Assembly: GCA_034770075.1 (NCBI GenBank)
Contig: CM068385.1
Span: 72,765,772-72,829,771, forward strand
DNA: 64,000 nt
Source of the DNA: Aralia elata
Lineage: Eukaryota; Streptophyta; Magnoliopsida; Apiales; Araliaceae
Reading direction: 5' to 3'
Under the pieces are notes generated by a model. It was not told where the DNA came from. It did not search any database and saw only the letters and a program-made list of their open reading frames with translations. A program made the position numbers and the translations under genes. Below, piece by piece: positions 21,113 to 34,137 of the stretch. Every line of letters starts with the position of its first letter. Position 1 is the first letter of the stretch.

Positions 21113-21405
21113 ATTGACCCAACCATTGTTGTTGCTGCCATTTTGACTTCTTCTTTATCGTCTCCTTTTTCTAGCTTTATTTGAGCCTCTTTGGGATCTT
21201 CCTCTATTTTTTCATTCAATTCCATTTCTGGATATTCATCATGATCACTACCCCGATCTACGCTTAGTTCATCCTTTAAAGCTCTCTCAAGGCCACTCTT
21301 AATGTGAGCTTCTACTTCCACTATTGGCTTAAGTATTAGCTCGGATGGAATAATTTGTTCCTCGCTTGCAACATGAAAGTCTTGTACTTCCTCTTCGTCT
21401 GACAT
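21113..21405 (-). pseudogene. Tekay-like gag N-terminus, truncated
   Basis: Starts at ATG 21405 (MSDEEEVQDFHVASEEQ) and encodes 98 residues rich in Glu/Asp. Residues about 55-98 match the start of the gag fragment at 19505 (GSDHDEYPEMELNE, then MAATTMV). It is cut at the boundary with the copia-like LTR, so the central gag domain and zinc knuckles are absent. It shows what the N-terminus of this family looks like. Confidence 0.75.
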
Positions 21406-21585
21406 CTACACGCAAATTATCTTGATTAGTACATAATACACATTATATATACATAGCAAATAATAGTTTTATTTAAGTTACTTTTATTTCATTTTTATGA
21501 CGAATTTCGTCAATTCATCTGCTTTAAATTCTATTTGAGTTATTTATTTTTTGATCCTTCTATCTAGACTAGGTTCTAACCTACA

Positions 21586-21597
21586 GCTCTGATGCCA
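21586..21597 (-). other. Primer binding site, tRNA-Met-like
   Basis: On - TGGCATCAGAGC, three bases after the LTR end. This is the usual TGGTATCAGAGC initiator-Met site with one change (T to C). Confidence 0.8.
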
Positions 21598-21600
21598 ACC

Positions 21601-22541
21601 TGTGACGCCCCCAAATCCGAATACCTTTAAACCTGTATTTGGTGCTACACGGTAATAATCATTCACATGTATCTATCTATAAAGCAAGAACCAACATGAA
21701 GGTAACTAACATTATTACAAACTTATTCATTAATTAATATATTTAATAAAATAATTCATTTAGTAGAATGGACCAATTATATTAAAATAATTATTCTAAT
21801 TCACTTATTTAACGTAACAGGCCAATTAAAATAATCAGTATTCAATTAATTATTTTAACTTATTTAAAATATACAACTAATTTTGTATAATTAAAATAAT
21901 TATCTCATTCCTTTCGTAAATTGTCTTCAAACAATTTAGATATGTAAATTTAATATTTTCAACTAATTAAAATTAAATATTTCCTTTGTCCCATAAATTA
22001 TTTTTAACAATTTACAAAATATATAATTTAATATATTTCATTCTTTATTCACATTATAAATGTTATTCACAAACGTGATCCCAATATACATATAATATGA
22101 ATATTGCACCTCATATTATTAATATACATTCATTTGAAATAATATTAAATATTATTCCATTATTCCTTTATTATAACGTAAATATAACTATCATTATTAA
22201 TTAAATAAATTTTATTATTTAATTAATTAAAATAAAAATTTAACTGACTAACTTTCAATTAGTGCATTAATGTTACCCGTTTAATAACGCGGCTAATTCA
22301 AATGAATATATTTAATAGTTTTATTTACTATTAAATATAACTTATATAACTTTTCAAATACATAAATATTCTCTACATTTATTTAAACATTTAAATATTC
22401 ACACACAAAATTTCACATAATTCATAGCACATATACATTTATACGGTCAAACTCAACATATCCCAATATATAATTTAAATAAAATATATAATTTAATATA
22501 TTTTATTTATTAATAATTTCTGAAATTTTCGAATTGTCACA
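21601..22541 (-). repeat. 5' LTR, 941 bp (short form)
   Basis: TGTGACGCCCCCAAATCC at the low end and GAATTGTCACA at the high end. Aligned by eye to the 4.04 kb LTR it lacks the middle 3.06 kb (13727 to about 16785); the junction lies at an ATTCATT/ATTAAT microhomology. Confidence 0.8.
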
Positions 22542-24176
22542 TGATAAGTGTGTTACAAGCAAACTCTGCTAATGGTAGATGATCGTCGCAGCTACCCCTA
22601 AAGTCTAAAATGCAAGCTCTAAGCATATCCTCTAAAGTTTGGATTGTTCATTCACTCTGTCCATCCGTTTGTGGATGGTTGATTTGAGTTCCTAGCTGCT
22701 CTTAAAGACTTCTCCAAATATTTAATGCAAATCATTGGTCTGAATCGAACACAGTCGATACTACAACTTCGTTTTGAAAGACAATTTCCTTCTGTAAAGC
22801 TTTACTAATTTCTCTAAAGAAAATTTTATTTTTATCGGTAAGAAGATAGTAGATTTTGTCAGCCGATCTATAATCACCTAGATAGCATCGAAGCCTTTCG
22901 ATGTTGTTTGGAGTCCCACCACAAAATCCATTGTAATGTGCTCCTATATCCTCTTTGGAATTTCTAAGGATTGTAAAAGTCCACTTGGTTGTTGATGTTC
23001 TGCCTTAATGCACTAACACGCAAGACATTTACTAACTTATTCCACAATCTCCTTTTTTCATACATGGCCACCAGAAATTCTGGCACAAATCTTGATACAT
23101 TTTCTTACTATTAAGATGAATTGAATATTTTGCACTATACGCCTCTCGTAAAATTTCTTCTTTCAACTCCAACACCAGAGGTATCCACAACCTTGCTTCA
23201 AATTGATTATACTGTTTTTATCAAATTGAAATTTTTCCTCTCATTTTTTTTGCTATGCTTCTCATAATTTGCTCACATTCTTCGTCTTTATTTTGAAATT
23301 CCTTAATTTTCTTGAGTAACGATGGTCGAGCTTCTATAGCATATAATTTCACTATTGGCTCACTAGAATTCCTCACCTCAATTTTTAATTTCTTATACTT
23401 TATCCTCGACACTTTTGAAGTAGTAAACATATTTAATATTTCTTAATTCTTTCGACTTAAAGCATCTGCTACAATGTTAGCCTTTCCTAGATAGTAAAGG
23501 ATTGTACAATTGTAATCCTTTAACAATTCCTACTATCTCTTTTGTCTCATATTTAACTCTTTTTTTGTGAATATATATTTTAAACTTTTATAGTCTGTGT
23601 ATATTTCACACTTTTCTCCGTAAAGATATGCCTCCAAAATTTTAAAGCGAACACCACAACTGCTAATTCCAAGTTATGAGTAGAGTATCTCTTTACGTAA
23701 TCTTTTAGTTATCGTGACAGATACGCAATCTCCTTCCCATGCTACATCAGGACATAACCTAAACATCTATGTGAGGCATCACTATAGATTGTAAACGCTT
23801 AGTATTATCTAGCAAAGAAAATATTTGTGTCGTGCTCAGTCACTTTTTTAATTCCTAAAAACTTTCTTTACATTTCTCTGTCCACACAAATTTTACCCCT
23901 TTCCCAGTTAAATTGGTCAGAGGTCTAGCTATTTTTGAAAACTCTTGAATAAAATGCCAGTAGTAACCTGCTAACCCTAAGAAACCTCTTCTTCTATCAG
24001 GTTCTTTATTTTTACCAGTTCATTACCGCTTTTACTTTTATTGGGTCTACAGAATTTTCATCTTTATCAATTACATGACCTAAAAATTATACCTTCTCCA
24101 ACCAAAATTCACATTTTAAAAATTTTGCATACAAATTCTCTCTCCTTAATATTTCCAATGCCTTCCGTAGATGTTT
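22542..24176 (-). pseudogene. Decayed chromovirus pol: RT end, RNase H, integrase
   Basis: Read on -, phrases of Ty3/gypsy pol appear in order but in shifting frames with many stops. RT end near 24150-24060 (Y-A-K-F-L-K-C-E-F-W, then L-G-H-V-I); the FLGLAGYY phrase near 23990; RNase H with L-E-L-A-V-V-V-F-A-L-K-W near 23650 and A-D-A-L-S-like remains near 23470; integrase zinc domain near 23130-23010 (C-L-A-C-Q); and core phrase T-M-D-F-V-V-G-L then D-R-L-T-K-S near 22930-22840. The longest open piece (23430-23221) is the linker between RNase H and integrase. The 3' end is interrupted by the 21113-22541 insertion and the 5' end by an LTR. Confidence 0.8.
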
Positions 24177-27100
24177 TATGACAACCCCAAAACCCGATCA
24201 CCTTGACCTCGGGTCCGGTTTGCCACGATACTACATATACAATACAATTCTCTATTATGTAAAAGTAATTTCTATAATATTACAATACATCTCAATCTAA
24301 TCCCAGGTTTTCTAACCTTTAATCGTTCAAATCATTCTGACTTAGAGTATACAATACATCAGCTTGTAAATAATAGTGCAACATGAAAATAAATGCAATG
24401 TCGCGACATAGATTTTTAATTCTTCTTTTAAACATTTTTCCTTCAATCATCTTCTTCTGACCAGCCAGGTCCTTCCACGCTAGCTGCAAAATAATGTGTT
24501 TGTGGCATGGATAAGCAACTACGCTGCCCGCAAGTTTAACAGTTACACATAACACATAAATCATGTATCATGCATGGTTCACAATATTTCCATGTGTGAC
24601 AGTTATACATGTAAACATATTAACACGTAAATCACATATCATCGTGTTTTTCATTGCACAGTATAAAGTTCAAATTGAACAATTCAAATGGACATCACAA
24701 CTAAATCAACAGTTCATAGCATGTTATAATATAACAACGCATTAACATATAATGACATTTTTCACATAAGAGCAAGTTCTGAAAAACTTGCCTGTCTGCA
24801 TGCACTTTCCTCAATTATGTCATTCGCTTCTTCCAAATGGTAACCTACATCATTCACAAGGATTTAGTTTTCAAACAATACGTTTTTATTCGTCGACGAA
24901 CATTAACGATCGCTTAACCTTCATTTTCATAACCATTTTCATCAAAAAAAACTACCAAATCAATACGGAACGCGTAATTACATAAATCTAAGTCATCTAA
25001 CCTTTTTTCACCAATAAATTCTCAAAATGGCCAAAAATGACTCTTGAGTTGGATTTTTATCCAATTAAACTAGTTTTTCATAAAAACCAATATAGAGTTC
25101 ATTAGACTCCTTTCTCATATCTACTAAAACAAGTCACTCATAACCTTTCTAGATTCATATTAACCACACATGAATCTATACATACTTCATTTAAAACCAT
25201 TTTTGTTTAATTGAAGTATTTACCAACTAAACTAATTTTATGAAATCAAAACATAGTTCTTACATCTTCTTTGACTTTAGCATGTTATATATTACTCCAA
25301 CCACATAATTCCATTACTTGGACACTTTTAATCTCAATGTTAAGAAATACAAATTCTCATAGGCATTTTATCGAGCATGTTGTATGCATTCATTAACAAT
25401 TTACATGTTATGAACTATAGATAAGCACATAACATCAATATGTATCCATCTTTATACACCGGATTCACTATGATCCCCACATGTTAAAGTATGCCATCAC
25501 ATAACAAAATATATCATTTTCCAAAATTTTACTTCAAATAAAATTATAAAATTCATTTTCACAATTTCTTTAACAAAACGTTGTTTTCGTTTTTAACGTA
25601 ACTCCTTCGTTACGTGACCCTTTTTGTTCCTTCTTATATCAAATTAAACCTTACTCAGTATACTACAACCTCATCTAGGCCTTAAAGTCAGACCCTTAAC
25701 TATTTAAAACAGATTCTGTAATTTCATCAACTAGTCTAGAAAATTTTATTTTCTAGATAACTTTAATAAATAATTTATTTCGAACATGATCCGTTCCATA
25801 AAATAGCTCAATCTCGCGAGTCCAACCAGAAAACTTCAATGTCTACAACTTTGAAGTTTTAAGTTTCTTCAAATTCCAAACACACGAATTTATATAATTT
25901 GTTTAAAGTCAGAAATCACTGCTGTTTCGGATTTTCTGGGCAAACTGTAAATGTTTTGAACTAGCCTCACTAAATCAGCCACTACGGACAAACCATAAGA
26001 AAATTTTGAGTGAATCTAGTTTCAGAATGTAACTTACTTCCATACCTTCGTCTTGATATAAGGCTCACTTTCTAATTCATTATATCCAAAGAGATATGGT
26101 CTTTACAAAAATAGGGTAGCAAACTACTTTTCCTGAAAATTTCCAGATTTTGTGTTCTTCGATCCTTTGGTTTGATTTATTGATTTTTCTTATTTGATTC
26201 TTGTTTATCTATGATTAAACCATCACATATCAACATGAACATATCTTTCTTACATAAATTTCATAAAAAAATAACATCTACACATAAATATCCAAAAGAT
26301 TAGCTAGTGTTTACCTTTAAGCTAGTTTTCTTTCTTCTCTTTATTTCATAGCTTTTCTTCCTCTTTCATGCTCCATGGTTACATACCATTTGAGATACAT
26401 ACAAAACACCTTAACATAGTGAGTATTTTTAGATTCTCACAAGGGAAATTATGCAAGAATTGTTTTATGGATTAAGTTTTAGGAATTACCTTAATTAGGG
26501 CTTTCTTTCTTCTTTCTTCTTCTTCTCTTCTTCTTCTTCTTATTCTTCTTCTTCTCTTTTTTCATCCTCTCTCTTAATTTGCTATGAGAGGAAGTGTGAG
26601 GAATGGAAGATGAAGTGTTAAAAATTTGCCTAATTAAGCTTAATCATTTAGCAAACATCAAGGGCAAAATGGTCATCATCCATTGCTAAGGAAGGGCATA
26701 ATGGTCTTTAAAACATCTCAAGGAAATTTTTTAAAAATTTTCTCCTAGGACACAATGGTTATAAGCAATTTTCTTTAAGGATAAAATTATCATTCCCCCA
26801 TTACTAGGAAACTTCCTTCCAATTTTCTCTTAGGACACAATGGTCTTTAATAATTTTCTCTAAGGACAAAATAGTCTTTCCCTCATTATTAGGAAATTTC
26901 ATAGAAATTTCCTTCAAGGATACCATGGTCATTAATACCCTTCTTTTGGGACAAAATAGTCATTCCCCAATTACTAGGAAACTTCCTAGCAATTTCCTTC
27001 TTAGGACAGATGAGTCATTAATCACTTTCTCTTGGATAATATAGTCATTTCTCACAATTTCCTACATTTAACTCAAACACGGTTAGTTTCTAACCATAGT

Positions 27101-27825
27101 TATTCTACTAACACATGTCCTATTGGTTGGACTACTAAATTAAATTCTCATTGGGCTTCTTCATTCGACTTGTCACGAGTTTTTAATTAAATAACTTGGC
27201 TATCTTAATTCTTTAAAATTGGGCTTGACACTATAATTCTTTGGACTTCTCTCATATAAAGTTAGACCAAAATTTGGGCCAACTTAATTCTCCACAACTA
27301 TCTTATACATTGGGCTTGCAACATAGATTAATTTCTTACTAGCAAATACATAACACACATACTAACAAATAAATATATATCACATATATTTATTTACTCA
27401 TCACACTTACACAAAATATTATCTATATAAACTTCATTTTATTAGACAAAGTACATACATTAATTCACTAATTTTAACTAAGTGAATTAATTAACTCATA
27501 TATGAAAATTTAGTTCATAATAATTTTATCGCCATCCAAGGCTCAATATTCAAATTATATTATTTAATAATATAATTTTAATTTAATCTCAATCGATTAA
27601 TATTAATTAATTAATTCCATCCACTTTCTTTAATGATTTAATTAAATATTAAATCTATTTTTCCCAATATATATATATTTCACATCTATATATGCACATT
27701 TAGTCCATTACGCAAAATCACATACTTCACATTATATGATATATCCAAATCTACTTTATCTCTTAATAAGAATTTTATTTATTAAATTCTTATTTTAAAT
27801 TTCTAAAATATCTAGACATATTACG
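24177..27825 (-). repeat. Tekay-like LTR, about 3.65 kb
   Basis: The low end (ATGACAACCCCAAAACCCG) is the reverse complement of a chromovirus LTR 3' end. The high-end 330 bases are the reverse complement of a diverged copy of 55083-55310 (AAGTAGATTTGG, CATATAATGTGAAGTATGTG, AGATGTGAAATATATA, TTAATTAATATTAAT), which fixes orientation and family. Flanks TGTTT and ATAGA do not match. It abuts decayed RT on the left, so it is either a solo LTR with a lost duplication or joined there by deletion. A C/T-rich run (26510-26570) lies inside, and GGACAAAATGGTC-like phrases recur at 26680-27050. No gene is supported. Confidence 0.75.
26660..27060. repeat. Degenerate tandem repeat with GGACAMAATGGTC
   Basis: About nine diverged units of roughly 40-60 bases built on 'AGGAMAYWATGGTCATTAAT...TTTCT' and 'TAGGAAACTTCCTA' recur through this part of the LTR. 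Confidence 0.6.
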
Positions 27826-27932
27826 ATAGAACATGAACAATAAACAATAATTTAATAAATAATATATTTATAAACAATAATTTTTTTATAGAGAATATTT
27901 TATAATATATATATATATATATAGTCATTAAT

Positions 27933-27981
<49 letters not shown>

Positions 27982-28915
27982 AGAAAACATTTTATAACTA
28001 TACATATAGATATAACCCAAAAGAAATTCTATTTTTTTTAAACAAAAAAAATAAAATGTGTCTATCCTGCTATTAAATATAGTAGAAAACAAAATTGAAA
28101 ACCAATTAGCCACTTACTATTCTTTCTTAACTTTTTCAGCACATGGATTTGAATGAGACAAGGATTTGTCCCAATATGTTTGTCTCACCATACTTCACTT
28201 GGTCAAAGACGTAAGGAATTTGCATATGTAAAATTAAAAACCCAACTCTCAAGTCCAATTTGGTCAATTTGTAGAATTTTGAATTTTATATTTATTATTA
28301 CCTGATCATCCAACGATTGACAAAGAATCTTGAATTTGATCAAAAGTCATGATGGAACTGGTGTTTAAAATAAACACAATTTCTTTGATCAAATGGTTAA
28401 GAACTTTAATCTGTGTGCTCGCTTGTGATTGGCTCAAATTGGATGGCTCAGATTTGCACTATGTTTCATGCGGATTGGCTGACAAATTTTTGCTCCTGAA
28501 AAGAAATGTTAGTAGCATTTTTCTAGCATGTGGGTCCAGTTAAGACAAAAAGTTTTATCTCAATTAATTCTCTCTAGCACATAGGCATGTATATGTCCAT
28601 ACATAAATTCCCAGCACATGCAAACCATTTTTAAGTTTCCAAGTTTTACATGTATAAGTACATTTCTATCACACACACACATTTACATGCAAACACGGTA
28701 TACATGGAAAATAATTATATAGATTAATAAAAATTATAACAACATTTACAAAGTAAATTTATATATATAAGATTATATAGATAAATATTACTTTTATGTT
28801 TTAAAGATAAGTTAAAAAAATGATAAGATATGTGCAAATTTAATTATACTACAATATTACATGAACTGAAAATTTTAATTAATAATTAATAAAACACATT
28901 TAAATGCATATATAA
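27826..28915. other. AT-rich unassigned DNA
   Basis: Holds (AT)n at 27905-27922 and 27945-27978 and (AC)n at 27933-27944. No supported gene. It lies where the 3' LTR of the copia element should be, but I could not match it to the copia 5' LTR at 48139, so that LTR seems to be lost. Confidence 0.5.
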
Positions 28916-30165
28916 TTATAATGAAATATCTAGCATTCCTAAATCCATACGTAATTTAGAAAATCTTTCCGAACTTAAAGGTTTAGTGAATATATCAATA
29001 ATATTTAAATTTGTATTAATGTGCTCTAATTTAATAGTGCCATTATTTACATGATCACGTAGAAAATGATGTCTAACATCTATATGTTTTGATCTAGCAT
29101 GCAACACAGTATTTTTGCTTAAATTAATAGCACTTGTGTTATCACATAATATTGACACACAATTAAATTTTATATTATAATCAACAAAGGTCTGTTTCAT
29201 CTACAATATATGTGCACAGTAACGTGCAACAGCTATATATTCTGCTTCGATGGTTGAAATAGATACTAAGTTTTGTTTCTTAGAAAACCAAGAAACTAGA
29301 CATCCACCAAGAAACTAACAAGTGCCGCTCGTACTTTTTCGATCAACATGATGACCAGCATAATCAGAATCTAAAAAATAGACAATATCAAATGGTTGAC
29401 CTTTAGGATACCATAGACCTAAGTCTGTGGTTCCTTTTAGATATCGAAATATTCTTTTAACCACAACCAAATGTGACTTTTTAGGATTTGATTGAAATCT
29501 AGCACATTTGCAAACATTGAACATAATATCAGGTCGACTACCTGTGATGTACAATAGACTTTCAATCATTCCTCTATATTCTTGGTGTCAACACTTTTTC
29601 CGTTTTCATCAGCAGTTAATTTATCAATGGTTGACATAGGAGTATTAAGAGGTTTCATAAACTCTAAACCAAATTTCTTAATCAGTTATTTGCAATATTT
29701 GGATTGAGAGATATGAATATCCTTTTCGCCTTGCTTGATTTGCAATCCTAGGAAGAAATTTAATTCTCCCATCATGCTCATTTCAAATTCCTTACTCATA
29801 CTTTCAGAAAAATCATTGCACATAGTAATATCAGTAAAACCAAAAATGATGTCATTAACATAAATTTGAATAATAAGAATATCATCATTTTTATATTTAG
29901 TAAACAAAGTAGTATCGACAATTCCCCTTTTAAAACTATTTTCTAGTAGAAATTTACTTAAGCGGTCATACCATGTTCCGGGGGCCGGTTTTAAACCATA
30001 TAGAGCTTTATGCAATTTATAAACATATTCAGGATGACCAAAATTCTCAAAACTAGGAGGTTGTTTAACATAAACTTCCTCTTCAATAACACCATTTAAA
30101 AAAGTAGATTTGACATCCATTTTAAACAATTTAAAATCTTTATGGCATGCAAAAGCTAATAACAT
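28916..30165 (-). pseudogene. Copia reverse transcriptase and RNase H (broken)
   Basis: Three open pieces on -: 30165-29686 (RT), 29569-29315 and 29200-28916 (connection and RNase H). RT has the MDVKSTFLNG motif and the KALYGLK motif, but the catalytic Y-V-D-D reads Y-V-N-D: the codon at 29856-29854 is AAT where GAT is expected. The usual Q-A-P-R-A-W reads P-A-P-G-T-W. RNase H keeps the D-S-D-Y-A-G phrase, CDNTSAINLSKN and the terminal R-S-K-H-I-D-V-R-H-H-F phrase. Stops at about 29680, 29570 and 29314 separate the pieces. It ends at 28916 with no recognisable polypurine tract beyond. Confidence 0.88.
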
Positions 30166-30960
30166 ACGTATAGATTCAATTCTAGCAACAGGAGCATATG
30201 TTTCATCATAATCAATACCTTCAAGTTGATTATACCCTTATGCAATTAATCTTGCCTTGTTGCGTATGATAGATCCATTTTTATCTAGCTTGTTACCAAA
30301 AACCCATCGTGTTTTAACAATGGAAGTATTTTCGGGTTGTGGAACTAACTCCTAAACTTTGTTTCTGGTGAACTGTTCAAGTTCATCCTGCATTGCTATT
30401 ATCCAATCTTCGTCCAGTAGAGCATCTTTTATATTTTTTGGCTGGATAAGAAAGATAAATGACCTGCCAAGTTATGTGTTTGTGATCTTGTGAGAATCCC
30501 TTTTTCAATGTCACTAATCACATTTTCTAAAGGATGATTTTTGATAACATGTGACTTTTTGGGCAAGTCTTTTAATTGATGATTGGGATTTTCAAGAGGA
30601 TTAACATTGACAGGTGGAGATGCATTTTCAAGCTTTGGTTCTTCCATATTTCTGAGAATGTCTTCAATGACCACGTCACTGTCAACTAACTCTTTATATT
30701 TGGGAGGTGGCTGACACTCATCAAAAGTTACATTCCATAATTCATCAACTACTAGACTTCTTTTGTTAAAAACTCTGTATACTTTACTATTAAGTGAATA
30801 TCCCAGAAAATTCTATTATCAGATTTAGGATCAAACTTTAGCAGATGTCCTTTTGTATGTAGAATAAAACATTTACTCCTCAAAACACGAAAATAATTTA
30901 TTTTTGGAGTTCTTCTATAATAAAGCTTATAGGGAGTTTTGAGCAACATTGGTCTTAATA
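30166..30960 (-). pseudogene. Copia integrase C-terminus and linker (broken)
   Basis: Two short frames on - (30949-30752 and 30674-30429) with shifts between them. The first begins MLLKTPYKLYYRRTPKINYF, the PYE-x-W/Y-x-x-x-x-P-x-I-x-x-L/F element usual after the copia integrase core, followed by the F-x-x-K-x-D phrase. The second ends in G-I-L-T-R-S-Q, the boundary phrase before RT in SIRE/Tork-type elements. A decayed segment to 30166 corresponds to the beginning of RT (about 30350-30200, V-x-G-N-K-L-D-K like). Confidence 0.8.
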
Positions 30961-31043
30961 AGACTCTGTTTAAGATATAGCAGGACGTTGCTACTACTTT
31001 AGCCTAAAAATATTTAGGAAGACGATATTCATTTAACATAGTA

Positions 31044-31943
31044 TTAGCCATTTCTTATAAAGTTATAACTTATACCGTGCTCATCATAGAACATAATAAA
31101 ATCAGAATTATCAAATTCTCTTCCGTGATCGGATCGAATATAAACAATAGTACTTTCTTGTTGATTCTGAATTTTCTTGCACAAAGGAGAAAAAGAATTT
31201 ATAGCTTCATTTTTAAATTTCAAAAAATCAACCCATGTAAATCGAGAGTAGTCATGAATCAAGACTAGAATATATACAGAACCACCCATGCTATGTTTAG
31301 GAATAGGTCCTACTAGGTCCATATGCAAGAGTTCTAAAGGTCGAAAGGTTGATACAGTGAGTTTAGGTTTGTGAGATGCATGAATTTGTTTTCCTAATTC
31401 ACAGGCTTCACAAATATGATCTTTTAAAAACTTTAGTTTTGGAAGACCACACACATGTTCTTTAGAAGAAATGTTATTAATCACTTTCATGTTAATATGT
31501 CCTAATCTGTGATGCCAAAGCCATGGATCATCATTTGCAGACACAAGACAAACATTGTCTAGGTGAGAATATGCATCTAGGTCACACATGTACACATTCT
31601 GATTTCTAGGACATAACAAAATTAATTTACCAGATCGATCAAATATTGAACAATTATCATGACTAAAAGATATTTTAAAGCCACTGTCACATAGTTGACT
31701 AATAGATAGAAGATTATACCTGAGTCTTGTGACTAAATGTACATTGAAAATTGTTATGTGCTTATTACCAACACTTCCAATTCCAATTACTTTACCTTTG
31801 TTGTTATCTCCAAAGGTTACCTCACTATAGTTTATAGCTTGCAGATTGTTCAATTTTGATTTGTCTCCCGTCATATGTCTTGAACAACCGCTATCAAGAT
31901 ACCATCTGTTTTTGCTAGTATTAGCAGTAAGACATACCTGCAA
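31044..31943 (-). pseudogene. Copia protease and integrase (longest intact pol piece)
   Basis: A 299-residue open piece on -. Aspartic protease signature DSGCSRHMTGD at residues 17-27. GAG-pre-integrase/zinc region with His145 and His149 (H-H-R-L-G-H) and Cys178 and Cys181 (C-E-A-C). Integrase core starts LHMDLVGP (Asp209) and the second acidic residue is in RSDHGREF (Asp272). The frame ends at 31044, shortly before the catalytic Glu; the following sequence carries on in another frame. The catalytic residues visible are intact, so decay is mainly by indels and stops elsewhere. Confidence 0.9.
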
Positions 31944-32002
31944 TGTATATTAATTTTATGAACTAGTACCCTTTAATAAGAAGGGTCATTTGGGTAAGTT
32001 TT

Positions 32003-32513
32003 TCATTTTGTATAAGAAATATTTGTGTTTTCCTTTACAAAACTGGGTACAGGATAATCAGTCTTTGTAGACACAAGCACTCTATGAGTAGCAGGTCTAT
32101 GAAATGCATGGTTTACTCTATTTTTATATCCTGAAAATTTTTGAGGATAATTTCTATAAGATCTTTCATTATAAAATTCTTTTCTTATATTCTTCACAGT
32201 AATAGGTGCATTGTAAGTTCCTTTTGGAACCCAAATCAATTTTCCTTTATAGTTTCCATTTCGAGCATTGCACATGTGAATAGAATGACCATTTCGGTTA
32301 CAGTAAGTGCATTTAGTAAAGGGAGATGTATGATTTTCTTTTTCTTTAGTCTTAACATGATAGAGTCCTTTGACTTTTATTTTACTAGATTCTCCAATGT
32401 GTCCGAATCTTTCTTTGTTAAAACCACATCTTTGTTGATTAAGCATGACATCAAGATTTTCTTTTCCTTTTGTGAATTTTTATGACTATCGTGTTTAAAT
32501 CATCATGTTCTTT
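32003..32513 (-). pseudogene. Copia gag-pol linker with zinc finger
   Basis: 147-residue open piece (32446-32003) on -, basic, with one CX2CX4HX4C knuckle (CTYCNRNGHSIHMC, about residues 46-59) followed by the IWVPKGT motif typical between knuckle and protease in SIRE-like elements. Its upstream side is cut by the solo LTR at 32513. Confidence 0.75.
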
Positions 32514-34006
32514 TGTAACGACCGCGGATTCGTGGGTAGCTTTGTAACACGAGCCTATGAATTTTATTGAATAAATTGAACTTTTATTAATATTATTCCG
32601 CGTTATGTGTTTGAATATTTTATTACTACATATGATGTGTATGTGATAATTTTTGAGTGTTATTATTTCATGGTATTGATTAAATTATTTTAAAGGATAG
32701 CGCTAAAGCGCTATTTACGCAAAAGACATCTTTTTCGATTTTATGACTTTTCATAATTTCGCCAAAGCGTTAATGAGAGGGATTAATAATCCAAGTGCAG
32801 GATTTTATTTGAGCCCAATTGAATATTTATTAGAAGCCTAATTGGTATTAAATTAGAAGCCCGATAGATTATTATTTGAAGCCCAAAACCCATGGACTTA
32901 GTCTATGAACCAAACCCACCATCCATGACCCAAACCTATGACCCATGAAGGGAAATGGGTTATGTAATCAGCTGGTCACATTTGAAGAAGGAGGAAGAGT
33001 ACGTGAGAAGGAGAGGAGAGGGAGAAGAGAAGCCAAGAACGTGGGAGAGCATGGGGAGCTTCAATTCCTTGCATTTGGTGAAGGAAGAACAACTCGGGAG
33101 TGAGGAAGGGGATAACCCAAAATCTTGGAGGAGCCGAAGCTCTCCTACCCGAGCATTGGGAGCTGCCATGCCTGGCATGCTCAGCCCTCAACCCATCCAT
33201 GAAGCTCTGATCACTTCCCCTATATATACTCCTCCATTGCAAGCCTTCAATTCCTTTGATTTTTGCTAAGTTAGAAACTGAAACTTGAGAGAAAATAGTG
33301 AAGAGAGTGTTCACGGGTGATTGAGGAAGGAGAAGGAGTATTGTAGCAGCTGGTATTTGAGTCCATTAGCAACCTTAGAACAAGCTCCAAGAGGTATGCA
33401 ATATAGAGCTTAGCTCATTTCCACATTCTTTCCAAGTTCTTAGTTTTGTGTTGGTTGCTTTGTTGAAGTTATGTGACTGATTTTGCTAATTAGTTCATGA
33501 ACATTTATGGATGTTAATTAGCTCTATTAAAACCTTGTTAATGGTATGTAAAAGTGGAACAATGAATGAGAATCGGACCTATGCATAAGGAATCAAGAAA
33601 TGGACTGAAATGGACATTAGTGGACTGTTATTCATGTTTTGTTAATAATGAAGTTATAATCTTGGTTTGGTTATGTGCATTGGTTGTGTATTGTTGGTAT
33701 ATGTCAAGAAGGTATGAGTAATGATTTCAATTAGAAATCTGGACTAGAGTATAATAAAACTCTACTCCAATATGAGTTTCCAACTCATGCCCACCAACTA
33801 TTTGGTTTAATGTTCAAGAGAATGATTTCTCTAAGGAACATGAGAATTAGAAATGATTAATTGATTAAATGATGTTATGATGCATAGCTCAGTTGTAAAA
33901 GCATGTTTTAAGTCATATAGACTTGTTGTATAATGGCTAAGAAGCAAATGGGACGAAATCAAAATTGTTGGTTTTTGGGTTCTGCAGTAGCAGAACCTGA
34001 AAGTCC

Positions 34007-34080
34007 CTGGATGCAGAGTGGTGCAGCTGCGCCACTCCCAAGTATAACACCAGCGCAGCTGTGCTGGTCTGCAGAGCTGA
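34007..34080 (+). repeat. GC-rich near-palindromes upstream of the solo-LTR TATA box
   Basis: GTGGTGCAGCTGCGCCAC (34018-34035) and ACCAGCGCAGCTGTGCTGGT (34049-34068) are each palindromic except for one mismatched pair and share the GCAGCTG core. The TATA box starts 70 bases downstream. A second GC block (34270-34345) with GCCCCCTACTCCCCCGCC and two CTCACCGGGG phrases follows it. Confidence 0.8.
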
Positions 34081-34137
34081 AATTCTTAGTTGTTTCATGT
34101 TGTTGATTTGATGCATGTTTACATAGGCCTAACTTGT

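Larger units (their letters stand above)
21113..22541 (-). mobile_element. Truncated Tekay-like element: short LTR, primer site, gag start
   Basis: On -: LTR 22541-21601, primer site, a leader of about 180 bases, and gag from 21405, cut at about 21113 by the copia-like LTR. It is the same family as 13597-19612. Its right edge falls inside an older chromovirus integrase (22542 onward), so it inserted there; the left half is missing and no duplication can be checked. Confidence 0.75.

Noticed and set aside
27826..28915. Missing 3' LTR of the SIRE-like element
   Set aside because: By eye it does not align to 48139-50500 and no polypurine tract precedes it.
32955..33314. Open frames of about 105-112 codons in the solo LTR
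   Set aside because: Present on both strands in overlapping positions inside an LTR; no family resemblance.
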